A DNA stretch of 64,000 nucleotides from Cellulomonas sp. C5510 (lineage in GTDB: Bacteria; Actinomycetota; Actinomycetes; Actinomycetales; Cellulomonadaceae): positions 1,612,001-1,676,000 of the forward strand of contig NZ_CP081862.1 in the NCBI RefSeq assembly GCF_019797765.1, written 5' to 3'. The position numbers and the translations under genes were made by a program. Numbering within the stretch: position 1 is the first letter of the stretch; each line of letters opens with the position of its first letter. Under the pieces are notes generated by a model. It was not told where the DNA came from, did not search any database, and was given only the letters and a program-made list of their open reading frames with translations. This document shows positions 27,314-35,366 of the stretch, piece after piece.

Positions 27314-28558
27314 ATGAAGCACCTGCTGATCCTGGGCGGCGGCACCGCCGGGACGATGGTCGCCAACCGGGTCCTGCACCGGCTGCGTGTGGAGCGCGAC
27401 TTCTGGCGCGTGACCGTCGTGGACCGCGACGACCGTCACCTCTACCAGCCGGGGCTGCTCACCGTGCCGTTCGGGGCGGCGACGCCGGAGCAGCTCGTCC
27501 GGTCCCGGCGCCGGTACCTGGAGCCGGGTGTCGAGCTGGTGCTCGGGGAGGTCGAGGGCGTCGACACGGCGCGCGGCCGCGTGCACCTGGAGGACGGGCG
27601 GGTCCTGCCGTACGACTACCTGGTCGTGGCGAGCGGGACGTCGCCCCGGCCCGACCAGACCCCGGGCATGGCCGGGGACCAGTGGCGGCGGCGGGTGCAC
27701 GAGTTCTACACCCCGGACGGGGCCGTCGCGCTGCACCGCCGGCTCGAGCGGTGGCTCGGCGGGCGGATCGTCGTGCACGTCACCGAGATGCCCATCAAGT
27801 GCCCGGTCGCGCCCCTGGAGTTCACGTTCCTGCTCGACGACGCCCTGCGCCGCCGCGGTCTGCGGGCCGGCACGGAGCTGACGTACGTCACCCCGCTGGA
27901 CGGCGCGTTCACCCGGCCGGTCGCCCGCGACCGGCTCGGGGGCATGCTCGAGGCGCGGGGCGTCCAGGTGCGGACGGACTTCCTCGTCGACCGGGTCGAC
28001 GACCGCCGCCTCGTCTCCGTCGACGACAGGGAGGTCCCGTTCGACCTGCTCGTGACGGTGCCCGTGAACCTGGGGGCCGACTTCGTCGCGCGGTCCGGGC
28101 TGGGCGACGAGCTCCAGGACGTCCCGGTGGACCCCGGCACGCTGATGTCGCGCGCCCACCCCGGGGTGTTCGCGGTCGGTGACGCCACGGACGTCCCGAC
28201 GTCCAAGGCCGGCTCGGTGGCGCACTTCGAGGCCGACGTGTTCGCCGACAACCTCGTGTCCTACGACCGCGGGCGCCCGATGACCCGGCTCTACGACGGC
28301 CACGCGAACTGCTTCGTCGAGTCGGGCCGCGGCCGTGCCCTGCTGCTCGACTTCGGGTACGACGCCGAGCCTCTCCCGGGCCGGTACCCGCTGCCCGTGA
28401 TCGGGCCGCTCAGCCTGCTCGCGGAGACGCGGGCGAACCACTGGGCGAAGGCCGCGACGCAGCGGCTGTACTGGAACGTGCTGCTGCACGGACGCCCGGT
28501 CCCGATCCCCAGCCGCGCCCCGCGGCGCGAACCCGCCGCGACCGGTGCCGCGGTCTGA
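27314..28558 (+). CDS. Sulfide:quinone oxidoreductase-like FAD enzyme
   Basis: A 414-residue two-dinucleotide-fold flavoprotein. ILGGGTAGTMVANRV (about 6-20) binds FAD, VVASGTSPRP closes the first Rossmann unit and GVFAVGDATDVPTSKAGS near the C-terminus contacts the flavin. Only two cysteines stand in SQR-like places: C163 in PIKCPVAP (KCxxAP is typical of SQR) and C333 in GHANCFVES. The third Cys of type I enzymes is missing. The C-terminal region lacks a strong membrane anchor. Likely reaction: oxidation of sulfide to sulfane sulfur with quinone as acceptor. TusE- and DsrE-like genes follow directly. A type II NADH dehydrogenase is a weaker alternative. Confidence 0.82.
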   Translation: MKHLLILGGGTAGTMVANRVLHRLRVERDFWRVTVVDRDDRHLYQPGLLTVPFGAATPEQLVRSRRRYLEPGVELVLGEVEGVDTARGRVHLEDGRVLPYDYLVVASGTSPRPDQTPGMAGDQWRRRVHEFYTPDGAVALHRRLERWLGGRIVVHVTEMPIKCPVAPLEFTFLLDDALRRRGLRAGTELTYVTPLDGAFTRPVARDRLGGMLEARGVQVRTDFLVDRVDDRRLVSVDDREVPFDLLVTVPVNLGADFVARSGLGDELQDVPVDPGTLMSRAHPGVFAVGDATDVPTSKAGSVAHFEADVFADNLVSYDRGRPMTRLYDGHANCFVESGRGRALLLDFGYDAEPLPGRYPLPVIGPLSLLAETRANHWAKAATQRLYWNVLLHGRPVPIPSRAPRREPAATGAAV

Positions 28559-28571
28559 CCAGGAGGACGCC

Positions 28572-28886
28572 ATGCCCGTGGTGCAGATCCGCGAGCGCGC
28601 GGTGCACGTCGACGACGAGGGGTTCCTCAGCCGCCCCGAGGAGTGGGACGAGGACCTGGCGAGGGCCCTCGCCGAGCAGATCGGGATCACGCTCACCGAG
28701 CGGCACTGGGAGGTCCTGCGGTTCCTGCGTGCCGACTACGCGGACCGGGGGCAGACCCCGACGACCCGCCGGGTCGACGTGGTGGGCGGGGTGCCCGTGA
28801 AGGAGCAGTTCGCGCTGTTCCCCCGCAAGCCCGGACGCAAGATGGCCTACGTCGCGGGACTGCCCAAGCCGCACGGCTGCGTGTGA
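28572..28886 (+). CDS. TusE/DsrC-family sulfur carrier
   Basis: A 104-residue protein with the TusE/DsrC hallmarks: DEGFLSRPEEWDEDLARALA, TERHWEVLRFLRADY, and a flexible C-terminal arm ending GLPKPHGCV with the sulfur-accepting Cys one residue from the end. True DsrC has a second Cys ten residues earlier; here that place is in KMAYVAG, so only one Cys remains, as in TusE. Neither a dissimilatory sulfite reductase nor TusBCD is in the window. It sits between the SQR-like enzyme (14-base gap) and the DsrE-like protein (10-base gap), so it probably relays persulfide sulfur between them. Confidence 0.88.
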   Translation: MPVVQIRERAVHVDDEGFLSRPEEWDEDLARALAEQIGITLTERHWEVLRFLRADYADRGQTPTTRRVDVVGGVPVKEQFALFPRKPGRKMAYVAGLPKPHGCV

Positions 28887-28895
28887 GGAGGAACC

Positions 28896-29438
28896 ATGCC
28901 CGGCACCGTGCCCGGCCCCCGGCCCGCGATCGTCCCCGACTTCGGCGACGACACCGCCGACGACCGGAGGATCGCGATCATCTGCTCCAAGGGCAACCTC
29001 GACATGGCCTACCCGGGGCTGATCATCGCCAACGCGGCTCTCGGCGAGGGCGTGGAGACGCACCTGTTCTTCACGTTCTGGGGCTTCGACATGGTGGTGC
29101 GCTCCCGGATGCACGACCTGCGGTTCTCGCCCGTCGCCAACACCGCGATGCACCTGCCGCTGCGGGACCTGCGACTGCCCCAGGCGGTGGCCCCCGCCCC
29201 CGGGGTCTCGGCGGTGACGACCCGCATGATGCGGCGCCAGCTGCGCGACCTCGGGATCCCGGACGTCCCGGAGCTGCTGGACCAGATCGTCGCGGCCGGC
29301 GGGCACCTGTGGGGCTGCCGGATGTCGGCGGACATGTTCGCGCTCGACGAGTCGGACCTGCGCGAGGACCTGGAGGGGATCATCAGCGCGGCGGACTTCG
29401 TGGAGAAGACCGCGGGTGCGCAGCTGCTGTTCGTCTGA
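28896..29438 (+). CDS. DsrE/DsrF-like sulfurtransferase family protein
   Basis: A 180-residue protein. After a 25-residue leader it reads RIAIICSKGNLDMAYPGLII, then ETHLFFTFWGFDMVV, a central variable region, and HLWGCRMSADMFAL, then LLFV at the end. Cysteines in IICSKG and WGCRMS match the reactive positions of DsrE2-like proteins, which carry or transfer persulfide sulfur. It closes the DoxX-DUF1918-SQR-TusE-DsrE operon and converges on devR with a 22-base gap. Confidence 0.87.
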   Translation: MPGTVPGPRPAIVPDFGDDTADDRRIAIICSKGNLDMAYPGLIIANAALGEGVETHLFFTFWGFDMVVRSRMHDLRFSPVANTAMHLPLRDLRLPQAVAPAPGVSAVTTRMMRRQLRDLGIPDVPELLDQIVAAGGHLWGCRMSADMFALDESDLREDLEGIISAADFVEKTAGAQLLFV

Positions 29439-29460
29439 CGGGTCGGCGGCGGGCCGGCGG

Positions 29461-30117
29461 TCAGTCGCGCAGCAGCCGCGCCGCGAGCACGGCCGCCTGC
29501 GTGCGCCGCTCGACGCCGAGCTTCGCGAGCACGTGGGAGACGTAGTTCTTCACGGTCTTCTCCGCGAGGTACATGCGCTCGCCGATCTGGCGGTTGGTCA
29601 GCCCCTCGGCGATGTACGCCAGGATGTGCCGCTCCTGCTCGGTGAGGTCGTGCAGCTCGTCGGGCTCCGGCGGGCCGGCCCGGAGCCGTGCCAGCACCCG
29701 GCCCGTGACCGCCGGGTCGAGCATGGAGTGCCCCGCCGCGACGTGGCGGATCGCGGCGAGCAGCTCGCCGCCGCCGATCTCCTTGAGCACGTAGCCGGCC
29801 GCGCCGGCCAGGATCGCGGCGAACAGGGCCTCGTCGTCGTCGTAGGACGTGAGGATCAGCGCGGCGATCGTCGGGTCCTGGGACCGGACCTGCCGGCACA
29901 CCTCGATGCCGCTGCCGTCGGGCAGCCGGGCGTCGAGCACGGCCACGTCGGGCCGCAGCGCCGGGATGCGCCGCGTCGCCTCGGCCGCCGACCCGCTCTC
30001 GCCGACGACCTCGATGTCCGGCTCCTGGCCCAGCAGGTCGCGCAGGCCGCGGCGCACCACCTCGTGGTCGTCGAGGACGAACACGCGGATCTGTGCAGCG
30101 GCGCCGCTGTGGGCCAT
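29461..30117 (-). CDS. devR: DevR/DosR-type response regulator
   Basis: A 218-residue NarL-family regulator. The receiver domain has D16/D17, phosphoacceptor D62 ([13 protein letters not shown]) and K112. The C-terminal HTH reads [31 protein letters not shown] followed by VERRTQAAV, nearly identical to M. tuberculosis DevR including the base-contacting Lys/Lys/Asn (here K187, K190, N191). That identity predicts recognition of GGGNC half-sites, which are found in pairs before eight neighbouring genes or operons. It is divergent from its sensor gene, unlike the co-transcribed M. tuberculosis devRS. No box was found in the 68-base devR-devS spacer. Confidence 0.93.
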   Translation of the reverse strand: MAHSGAAAQIRVFVLDDHEVVRRGLRDLLGQEPDIEVVGESGSAAEATRRIPALRPDVAVLDARLPDGSGIEVCRQVRSQDPTIAALILTSYDDDEALFAAILAGAAGYVLKEIGGGELLAAIRHVAAGHSMLDPAVTGRVLARLRAGPPEPDELHDLTEQERHILAYIAEGLTNRQIGERMYLAEKTVKNYVSHVLAKLGVERRTQAAVLAARLLRD

Positions 30118-30185
30118 GCTGGTGTTGTACCGCACTCGGGCTCCGGGGGACACCCCGGGGACGGGGCGGTCGGGTGGGGGCAGGC

Positions 30186-31865
30186 ATGCCGACGGTGCAC
30201 GAGAGACCGGTTCCGCAGCGGGCCGACGGGCTCGCCCTGGCACGTCGCCACGCGCGCGCGCTCATCGACACGATGGTCGCGGTGCAGGACGACGGCGACC
30301 TGCGGGACGTCCTCGGGAGGCTCGTGCAGGCCGCGTGCGTCCTGACCGACGCGCGGTACGGCGCGCTCGCCGTGCTCGGGCCGGACCAGCGCGTCGGCAC
30401 CTCCGTGACGCACGGCGTCCCGGACCGGCCGGACCGCGGCCTCTGGGAGCCGCCCGGCGGCCGGGGGGTGCTGCGGCTGCTGGTGGACGACCCCCGGCCG
30501 CTGCGCCTGCACGACCTCGCTGCCCACCCGGCGGCCGCGGCGGACCCGCCGCGGCACCCCGGTGTGCACACGTTCCTCGGGGTGCCGGTGCTCGTGCGCT
30601 CGCGGGTGTTCGGCGTGCTCTACCTGGCGCACAAGCGGGGCGGCGCGGACTTCACCCGCGACGACGAGGAGCTCATGGTGTCGCTCGCCGCGGCGGCTGC
30701 CGTCGCGATCGACAACGCGCGGCAGTACCACACCGGCCGGCACCGGCAGCAGTGGCTCGAGGCGTCGGTCGAGATCGAGCAGCAGCTGCTCGCGGGCATG
30801 CCCCGTTCCGCGGCGCTGGCGCTGGTGTGCGACCGGGCCCTGGCGCTCGCGCGGGCGGACCTCGTGAGCATCCTGCTGCCGGACGGGGACGACCTGGTGG
30901 TCCACGCCGCGAGCGGGCGCGTCGCCGGTGACATGCGCGGCGCGCGCGTGCCCGTCGGGCGCTCGCTCACCGGGGCGGTGCTGCGGGCCGGGGCCCCCGA
31001 GGGTGTCCCGGACTTCCGCGCCGACTCGCGCTCGGCCACGCTGCGGGGGGCGCCGGCGCTCGGACCGGCCCGGATCGTGCCGATGTCCGCCCGTGGGCAC
31101 GTGCTCGGTGTGCTGCTCGTCGCCCGCCGGCCGGGCGCGTCACCGCTGGGGGAGCACGACAGCGCGATGGTGGACGCCTTCGCCCGGCAGGCGGCCATCG
31201 CCCTGGAGCTCGCGACGTCGCAGGTGCAGCGCGGCACGCTGGCGGTCTACCGGGACCGCGAGCGGATCGCCCGGGACCTGCACGACCTGGTCATCCAGCG
31301 CATCTTCGGCACGGGCCTCACGGTCCAGAGCATGCGCCCGCGCCTGCCGCAGGAGCTGTGCGCCACGGCGGACGAGGTGGTCGGCCAGCTCGACGAGGCC
31401 ATCCGGGACCTGCGGTCGGCCATCTTCGCGCTGCAGCGCCCGGGCATGGCGGAGGGGCTCCGGGGGCGGCTCACGGAGACGGTCAGCGCGGCGGTCCCTG
31501 CTCTCGGCTGCGAACCCCGCGTGCGCATGGAGGGGCCGCTGGACACCGTGGTGCCGGAGCCGGTGGCCGCCCACCTGACGTCGGTGCTCACGGAGGCGCT
31601 GACCAACGTGGCACGGCACGCGCAGGCGCACGCCGTGCAGGTGCTGGTCTCCGCGCGCACGGACGCGCTCACCCTGCAGGTGGAGGACGACGGCACGGGG
31701 CTGTCCGAGGGTGCCGTCGTGCCCGGGAACGGCCTGCGGAACATGCGGTCGCGGGCCGCCGAGCTCGGCGGCGGCCTGAGCATCCGGGAGCGGCCGGAGG
31801 GCGGCACGCGCCTGGTGTGGAGCGTGCCGCTGGGCCCCGTCCGCCCGGCCCGCGCGGGGCCCTGA
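30186..31865 (+). CDS. devS: DevS/DosT-type haem sensor histidine kinase (GAF-GAF-HisKA_3-HATPase)
   Basis: A 559-residue soluble kinase. GAF-A (about 35-180) keeps the haem-ligand His: H124 in [15 protein letters not shown] aligns with His149 of M. tuberculosis DosS in PPYHPPMRTFLGVPV. GAF-B follows (about 200-350). The dimerisation/phosphotransfer helix has H366 in [17 protein letters not shown], and the ATP-binding domain has NVARHAQA and VEDDGTGL and [15 protein letters not shown]. Expected role: sensing O2, NO or CO (or haem redox state) and phosphorylating DevR. Its 3' end is followed within seven bases by a DevR-like box pair for the next Usp gene. Confidence 0.92.
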   Translation: MPTVHERPVPQRADGLALARRHARALIDTMVAVQDDGDLRDVLGRLVQAACVLTDARYGALAVLGPDQRVGTSVTHGVPDRPDRGLWEPPGGRGVLRLLVDDPRPLRLHDLAAHPAAAADPPRHPGVHTFLGVPVLVRSRVFGVLYLAHKRGGADFTRDDEELMVSLAAAAAVAIDNARQYHTGRHRQQWLEASVEIEQQLLAGMPRSAALALVCDRALALARADLVSILLPDGDDLVVHAASGRVAGDMRGARVPVGRSLTGAVLRAGAPEGVPDFRADSRSATLRGAPALGPARIVPMSARGHVLGVLLVARRPGASPLGEHDSAMVDAFARQAAIALELATSQVQRGTLAVYRDRERIARDLHDLVIQRIFGTGLTVQSMRPRLPQELCATADEVVGQLDEAIRDLRSAIFALQRPGMAEGLRGRLTETVSAAVPALGCEPRVRMEGPLDTVVPEPVAAHLTSVLTEALTNVARHAQAHAVQVLVSARTDALTLQVEDDGTGLSEGAVVPGNGLRNMRSRAAELGGGLSIRERPEGGTRLVWSVPLGPVRPARAGP

Positions 31866-31871
31866 GCGCCC

Positions 31872-31907
31872 GGGACGGTCGGCGGCCGGGGAGGGGACGA
31901 CCGGCCC
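31872..31907 (+). promoter_or_regulatory. Paired DevR-like boxes, promoter of the Usp gene at 31990
   Basis: Distal box GGGACGGTCGGCGG (31872-31885, left half strong) and proximal box GGGACGACCGGCCC (31894-31907, exact consensus), centres 22 bp apart, 83 bases before the ATG. A TAGCGT hexamer follows at about 31931. Confidence 0.72.
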
Positions 31908-31989
31908 CTGCGCCGTGCCGCGCGGCGTCCTAGCGTCGCGGGTGACGGCAGCACGCCGCCGCTCGGGGCGGGACGGAGGGGAGTCCGGC

Positions 31990-32835
31990 ATGGGCCACGA
32001 GGTCGTCGTCGGGGTCGACGGCACGCAGTCGAGCCGTCGCGCGGTGCAGTGGGGCGCCCAGGAGGCGTGGGCGCGCCGGACGGAGCTGGTGCTGGTGCAC
32101 GCCACCGGACGGCCCTCGCCGGGGCTCGAGTCGGCCTGGGACTCGATGCTCGACGCCGAGGTCGCCGCGATGCTGGACCGCGAGGCGGCCCGCGCGCGGC
32201 ACGACCTGCCGGAGCTCAAGATCCGCACGGAGGTGGACGCCGACACCCCCGCCCGCTGCCTCACCCGCCGGTCGGCGACCGCGCGCCTGGTGGTCGTCGG
32301 CACCCGCCGCATGACGGCCGCGGAGCGGGTGTTCACCGGGTCGCTCGCGTACCAGGTGGTCGCCGGGTCGCACTGCTCGGTCGCGGTGGTGCCGCCCGTG
32401 ACCGGTCCCGCGGAGAACCGCGTGGTCGTCGGGGCGGACGGCTCGCCGGACAGCGTCGCCGCCGTACGCGCGGGCGCCGAGCAGGCCGACCGCGCCGGCG
32501 CCGTGCTGGAGGTCGTCCACGCCTGGCAGGAGCCGGCGGTCACGATGACCGCCACGTGGCTGCCGCCGGACCTGTCCGACGTCACCCGCGAGGAGGAGCA
32601 GGTCGTGCTGGCCGAGGCGTCCGCGGGACTCGGTGCGGACTTCCCCGACCTGGAGGTCGAGCGGACGCTCGTGCGCGCGCAGCCCGCCGCGGCGCTGCTG
32701 GCAGCCTCGGCGTCGGCGCTGCTGCTCGTCGTGGGCAGCCGCGGGTTGCACGGTGTGGCGCGGATGCTGCTCGGGTCGACGAGCCACGCGGTGGTCCTGC
32801 ACTCGCCGTGCCCCGTGCTGGTCGTCCGGCGCTGA
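31990..32835 (+). CDS. Tandem-domain universal stress protein
   Basis: A 281-residue double Usp protein (MGHEVVVGVDGTQSSRRAV). Domain 2 carries the complete ATP motif VVGSRGLHGVARMLLGSTSH; domain 1 has VVGTRRMTAAERVFTGS, lacking the second Gly. First gene downstream of devS and led by the clearest DevR-like box pair. Two small genes follow in the same direction. Confidence 0.93.
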   Translation: MGHEVVVGVDGTQSSRRAVQWGAQEAWARRTELVLVHATGRPSPGLESAWDSMLDAEVAAMLDREAARARHDLPELKIRTEVDADTPARCLTRRSATARLVVVGTRRMTAAERVFTGSLAYQVVAGSHCSVAVVPPVTGPAENRVVVGADGSPDSVAAVRAGAEQADRAGAVLEVVHAWQEPAVTMTATWLPPDLSDVTREEEQVVLAEASAGLGADFPDLEVERTLVRAQPAAALLAASASALLLVVGSRGLHGVARMLLGSTSHAVVLHSPCPVLVVRR

Positions 32836-32869
32836 CGGGAACGGCGCCGAGGCAGGGAGGACGTGAGCC

Positions 32870-33199
32870 ATGCACGAGCAGACGGTGACGCCCGCGGGCG
32901 GCACCCCCGGCGGGAGGGCCGGGCGCCCGCGTCCGGGGCCGGACTTCGCGTGGCACCTGGTCGGCAGCTCGCACGTCGCGGGGACGGCCGACGGCTGCTA
33001 CGAGGTGCGCTGCATCCGCGACCTGCGGTGGGAGGCGGTGTTCGTCCCCGCCACGGGGACGCCCCCGCAGCTCATCGAGGGGCGCGGGACGATCTTCCGG
33101 ACGTTCGACGAGGCGCTCGAGGCCGTCGAGGAGTTCGACCACGGCCGCCGCGGCCTGCGCGGGCTCGCGCGCCGGCACCGACCGGTCGCCCGGCCCTGA
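32870..33199 (+). CDS. Conserved small hypothetical protein
   Basis: A 109-residue protein from ATG 32870. After a Gly/Pro/Arg-rich leader of 24 residues the core reads DFAWHLVGSSHVAGTADGCY, EVRCIRDLRWEAVFVP, then EALEAVEEFDHGRRGLRGL. Two Cys (in GCYEVRC) could bind metal or form a disulfide, but no known domain was recognised. It lies between two Usp transcription units, 34 bases after the preceding gene, so is probably co-induced. Confidence 0.68.
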   Translation: MHEQTVTPAGGTPGGRAGRPRPGPDFAWHLVGSSHVAGTADGCYEVRCIRDLRWEAVFVPATGTPPQLIEGRGTIFRTFDEALEAVEEFDHGRRGLRGLARRHRPVARP

Positions 33200-33242
33200 C
33201 GACCCGTCGCAGCCCCCCACCACCCACCGAGAGGACACCGCC

Positions 33243-33488
33243 GTGCGCACGCTGCCCCGCGATCCCCGGCACGCCGCCGAGGACGACGACCAACCCGTCT
33301 ACCGTGTCGACTTCGTCACGCACGGGCGGCCCTCCGGCGACGTGCACCGCGTGTTCGAGGCGCGCGACGTGCTGGAGGTCCAGGGGTGGGCGCAGCGTCG
33401 CGCCGCGGGTCGGGACTACGTGATCTGCGTCGAGTACCCCGGCGTGCACGGCACGGGGCTGGCCCGCGTGCTGTCATCGCGCTGCTGA
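33243..33488 (+). CDS. Small conserved protein, paralogue of the 17414 gene
   Basis: An 81-residue protein from GTG 33243. It shares the VY-VD-xxTxxRPxG and DVLEVxxWAxxxxxGR pattern with the protein at 17414. Its N-terminus is charged and its C-terminus ends in LSSRC with a terminal Cys. No function can be assigned. It ends ten bases before the box pair of the next Usp gene. Confidence 0.7.
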   Translation: MRTLPRDPRHAAEDDDQPVYRVDFVTHGRPSGDVHRVFEARDVLEVQGWAQRRAAGRDYVICVEYPGVHGTGLARVLSSRC

Positions 33489-33498
33489 GGGCAGGCGG

Positions 33499-33534
33499 GG
33501 GTCGGCTGCGGCCTCGCGCCGGGTCGTTCGGCCC
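33499..33534 (+). promoter_or_regulatory. Paired DevR-like boxes, promoter of the Usp genes at 33615 and 34519
   Basis: Distal box GGGTCGGCTGCGGC (33499-33512, left half strong) and proximal box GGGTCGTTCGGCCC (33521-33534, exact consensus), centres 22 bp apart, 81 bases before the ATG. Confidence 0.7.
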
Positions 33535-33614
33535 TGGGCGGTCCCGGGCCCCGGGCGGGACGGTGGGACTGCGGCCGGGCCGACGTGCCCGCGTCCCGGA
33601 GGAGGGAGCACCTG

Positions 33615-34463
33615 ATGAGCGGCGAGGTCGTCGTGGGCGTCGCGGGCACGCCGTCGAGCGAGCAGGCGGTCCGGTGGGCAGCGGACGCGGCGCAGGCCCG
33701 GGGGGCGGCGCTCGTCGTCGTCCACGCGCTGGGCCTGCCGGTGAGCGGGTTCGAGAGCGTGTGGGACGACGCGGTCGGCGCCGGCGTGCAGCGGATGCTC
33801 GCGCACGAGGTCGAGGTCGCGACCCAGGGCCACCCGGGCCTGACGGTGCGCACGGAGATCGACCTGGAGACGCCCGGCCGCGCCCTGACCCGCCGGTCGG
33901 GCTCCGCACGGCTGCTCGTCGTCGGCACCCGCCGCACGACGACCGCCCACCGCGTGTACTCCGGCTCGTTCGCCTACCAGGTGGTCGCGGGCTCGCACTG
34001 CCCGGTGGCGGTCGTCCCGCCCTCCCTGCGCGTCCCCGAGAACCGCGTCGTGGTCGGCGTCGACGGCTCGCGGGACAGCGTCGCCGCCGTGGCCGCCGCC
34101 GCGCAGGAGGCCGACCGGGCCGGCGCGGGGCTCCAGGTCGTGCACGCCTGGCAGGAGCCCGCGGTCCTCGCGTCGGTGGGCTGGGTGCCGCCCGAGCTCC
34201 CGTCGGCGGTGCAGGACGAGGAGCGCGTGGTGCTCGGGGAGGCCACCGCGGGGCTCGGGGAGATGTACCCCGACCTCGAGGTCGAGCGCACGCTCGTGCA
34301 GGCCGACCCGGCGGCCGCGCTGCTCGCGACCTGCGCCACCGCCCGCCTGGTGGTGGTCGGCAGCCACGGTCGCGGCGGCGTGGCGCGGATGCTGCTCGGG
34401 TCGGTGAGCCACGCGCTGGTGCTGCACTCGCCGTGCCCCGTCCTGGTGGTCCGGTCGCACTGA
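33615..34463 (+). CDS. Tandem-domain universal stress protein
   Basis: A 282-residue double Usp protein (MSGEVVVGVAGTPSSEQAV). Domain 2 ATP motif is VVGSHGRGGVARMLLGSVSH. Domain 1 has VVGTRRTTTAHRVYSGS with the Arg substitution. It is followed after 55 bases by another Usp gene without a box pair of its own, so the two and the downstream synthetase and dehydrogenase genes may be one transcript. Confidence 0.93.
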   Translation: MSGEVVVGVAGTPSSEQAVRWAADAAQARGAALVVVHALGLPVSGFESVWDDAVGAGVQRMLAHEVEVATQGHPGLTVRTEIDLETPGRALTRRSGSARLLVVGTRRTTTAHRVYSGSFAYQVVAGSHCPVAVVPPSLRVPENRVVVGVDGSRDSVAAVAAAAQEADRAGAGLQVVHAWQEPAVLASVGWVPPELPSAVQDEERVVLGEATAGLGEMYPDLEVERTLVQADPAAALLATCATARLVVVGSHGRGGVARMLLGSVSHALVLHSPCPVLVVRSH

Positions 34464-34518
34464 GCCGTCGCCGGCCGCGGCCCCGGGCCTGAGGTTCCGC
34501 ATCGAGGGGAGAGGCATC

Positions 34519-35358
34519 ATGACCGAGGTCGTCGTCGGGGTCGCGGGCACGCTGTCGAGCGAGCGCGCGGTGCACTGGGCCGGGGAGCAGGCAGCCGCGC
34601 GTGGTGCCGAGCTGGTGCTCGTCCACGCCGTGGGCCGGCCGCGCGCCGGGTACGGCGAGGTCTGGGAGGAGGCCGTGCGGGCAGGCGTCCGGGAGATGCT
34701 CGAGCGGGAGGCCGAGCGCGTCTGCGCCCAGGTCCCCGACCTGAAGGCCCGCACCGAGATCGACCTCGAGACCCCCGCGCGCAGCCTCACGGAGCGCTCG
34801 GCGGGTGCCGCGCTGGTCGTGGTCGGCACGCGGCGGCTCGGGCCCGCGCAGCGGGTGTTCTCCGGCTCCCTCGCCTACCAGGTGGTCGCGGGCGCCCAGT
34901 GCCCGGCCGCCGTCGTCCCGCCGCTGACCCGTCCCGCCTCCGACCGTGTGGTCGTGGGGACCGACGGCTCGGCCGAGAGCGCCGCGGCGGTCCGCACGGC
35001 GGCCGTCGAGGCGGCGCGCACGGGCGGCGTCCTGGACGTCGTGCACGCCTGGCAGGAGGCGTCGCTGCTGTGGGCGGTCCGCGTGCCGCCCGACCTCGGG
35101 TCCGCCACGCACGCGCACGCCCGCGCCGTCCTGGAGGCGACGACCGCGGGGCTCGAGGAGGAGCACCCGGGCCTGGAGGTCCGCCGCCGCCTCGTCGAGA
35201 CCGACCCGGCCGGTGCGCTGCTCGCCGCCGCCGACAGCGCGCGCCTGCTGGTGGTCGGCAGCCGGGGGCTGCACGGCGTGTCGCGGATGCTGCTCGGCTC
35301 GACGAGCCACGCGGTCGTCCTGCACTCGCCCTGCCCCGTGCTCGTCGTGCGTGGCTGA
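34519..35358 (+). CDS. Tandem-domain universal stress protein
   Basis: A 279-residue double Usp protein (MTEVVVGVAGTLSSERAV). Domain 2 ATP motif is VVGSRGLHGVSRMLLGSTSH; domain 1 has VVGTRRLGPAQRVFSGS. It is the most divergent of the five in the first half of domain 2 (PASDRVVVGTDGSAESAAAV). The next gene starts eight bases after its stop, implying one transcript. Confidence 0.93.
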   Translation: MTEVVVGVAGTLSSERAVHWAGEQAAARGAELVLVHAVGRPRAGYGEVWEEAVRAGVREMLEREAERVCAQVPDLKARTEIDLETPARSLTERSAGAALVVVGTRRLGPAQRVFSGSLAYQVVAGAQCPAAVVPPLTRPASDRVVVGTDGSAESAAAVRTAAVEAARTGGVLDVVHAWQEASLLWAVRVPPDLGSATHAHARAVLEATTAGLEEEHPGLEVRRRLVETDPAGALLAAADSARLLVVGSRGLHGVSRMLLGSTSHAVVLHSPCPVLVVRG

Positions 35359-35366
35359 GGTGCCGG

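Noticed and set aside
30118..30185. DevR box in the devR-devS intergenic region
   Set aside because: The GGGGGACACCCCGGGGAC stretch looks palindromic but does not fit GGGNCNNNNGNCCC in any register with its usual partner site.
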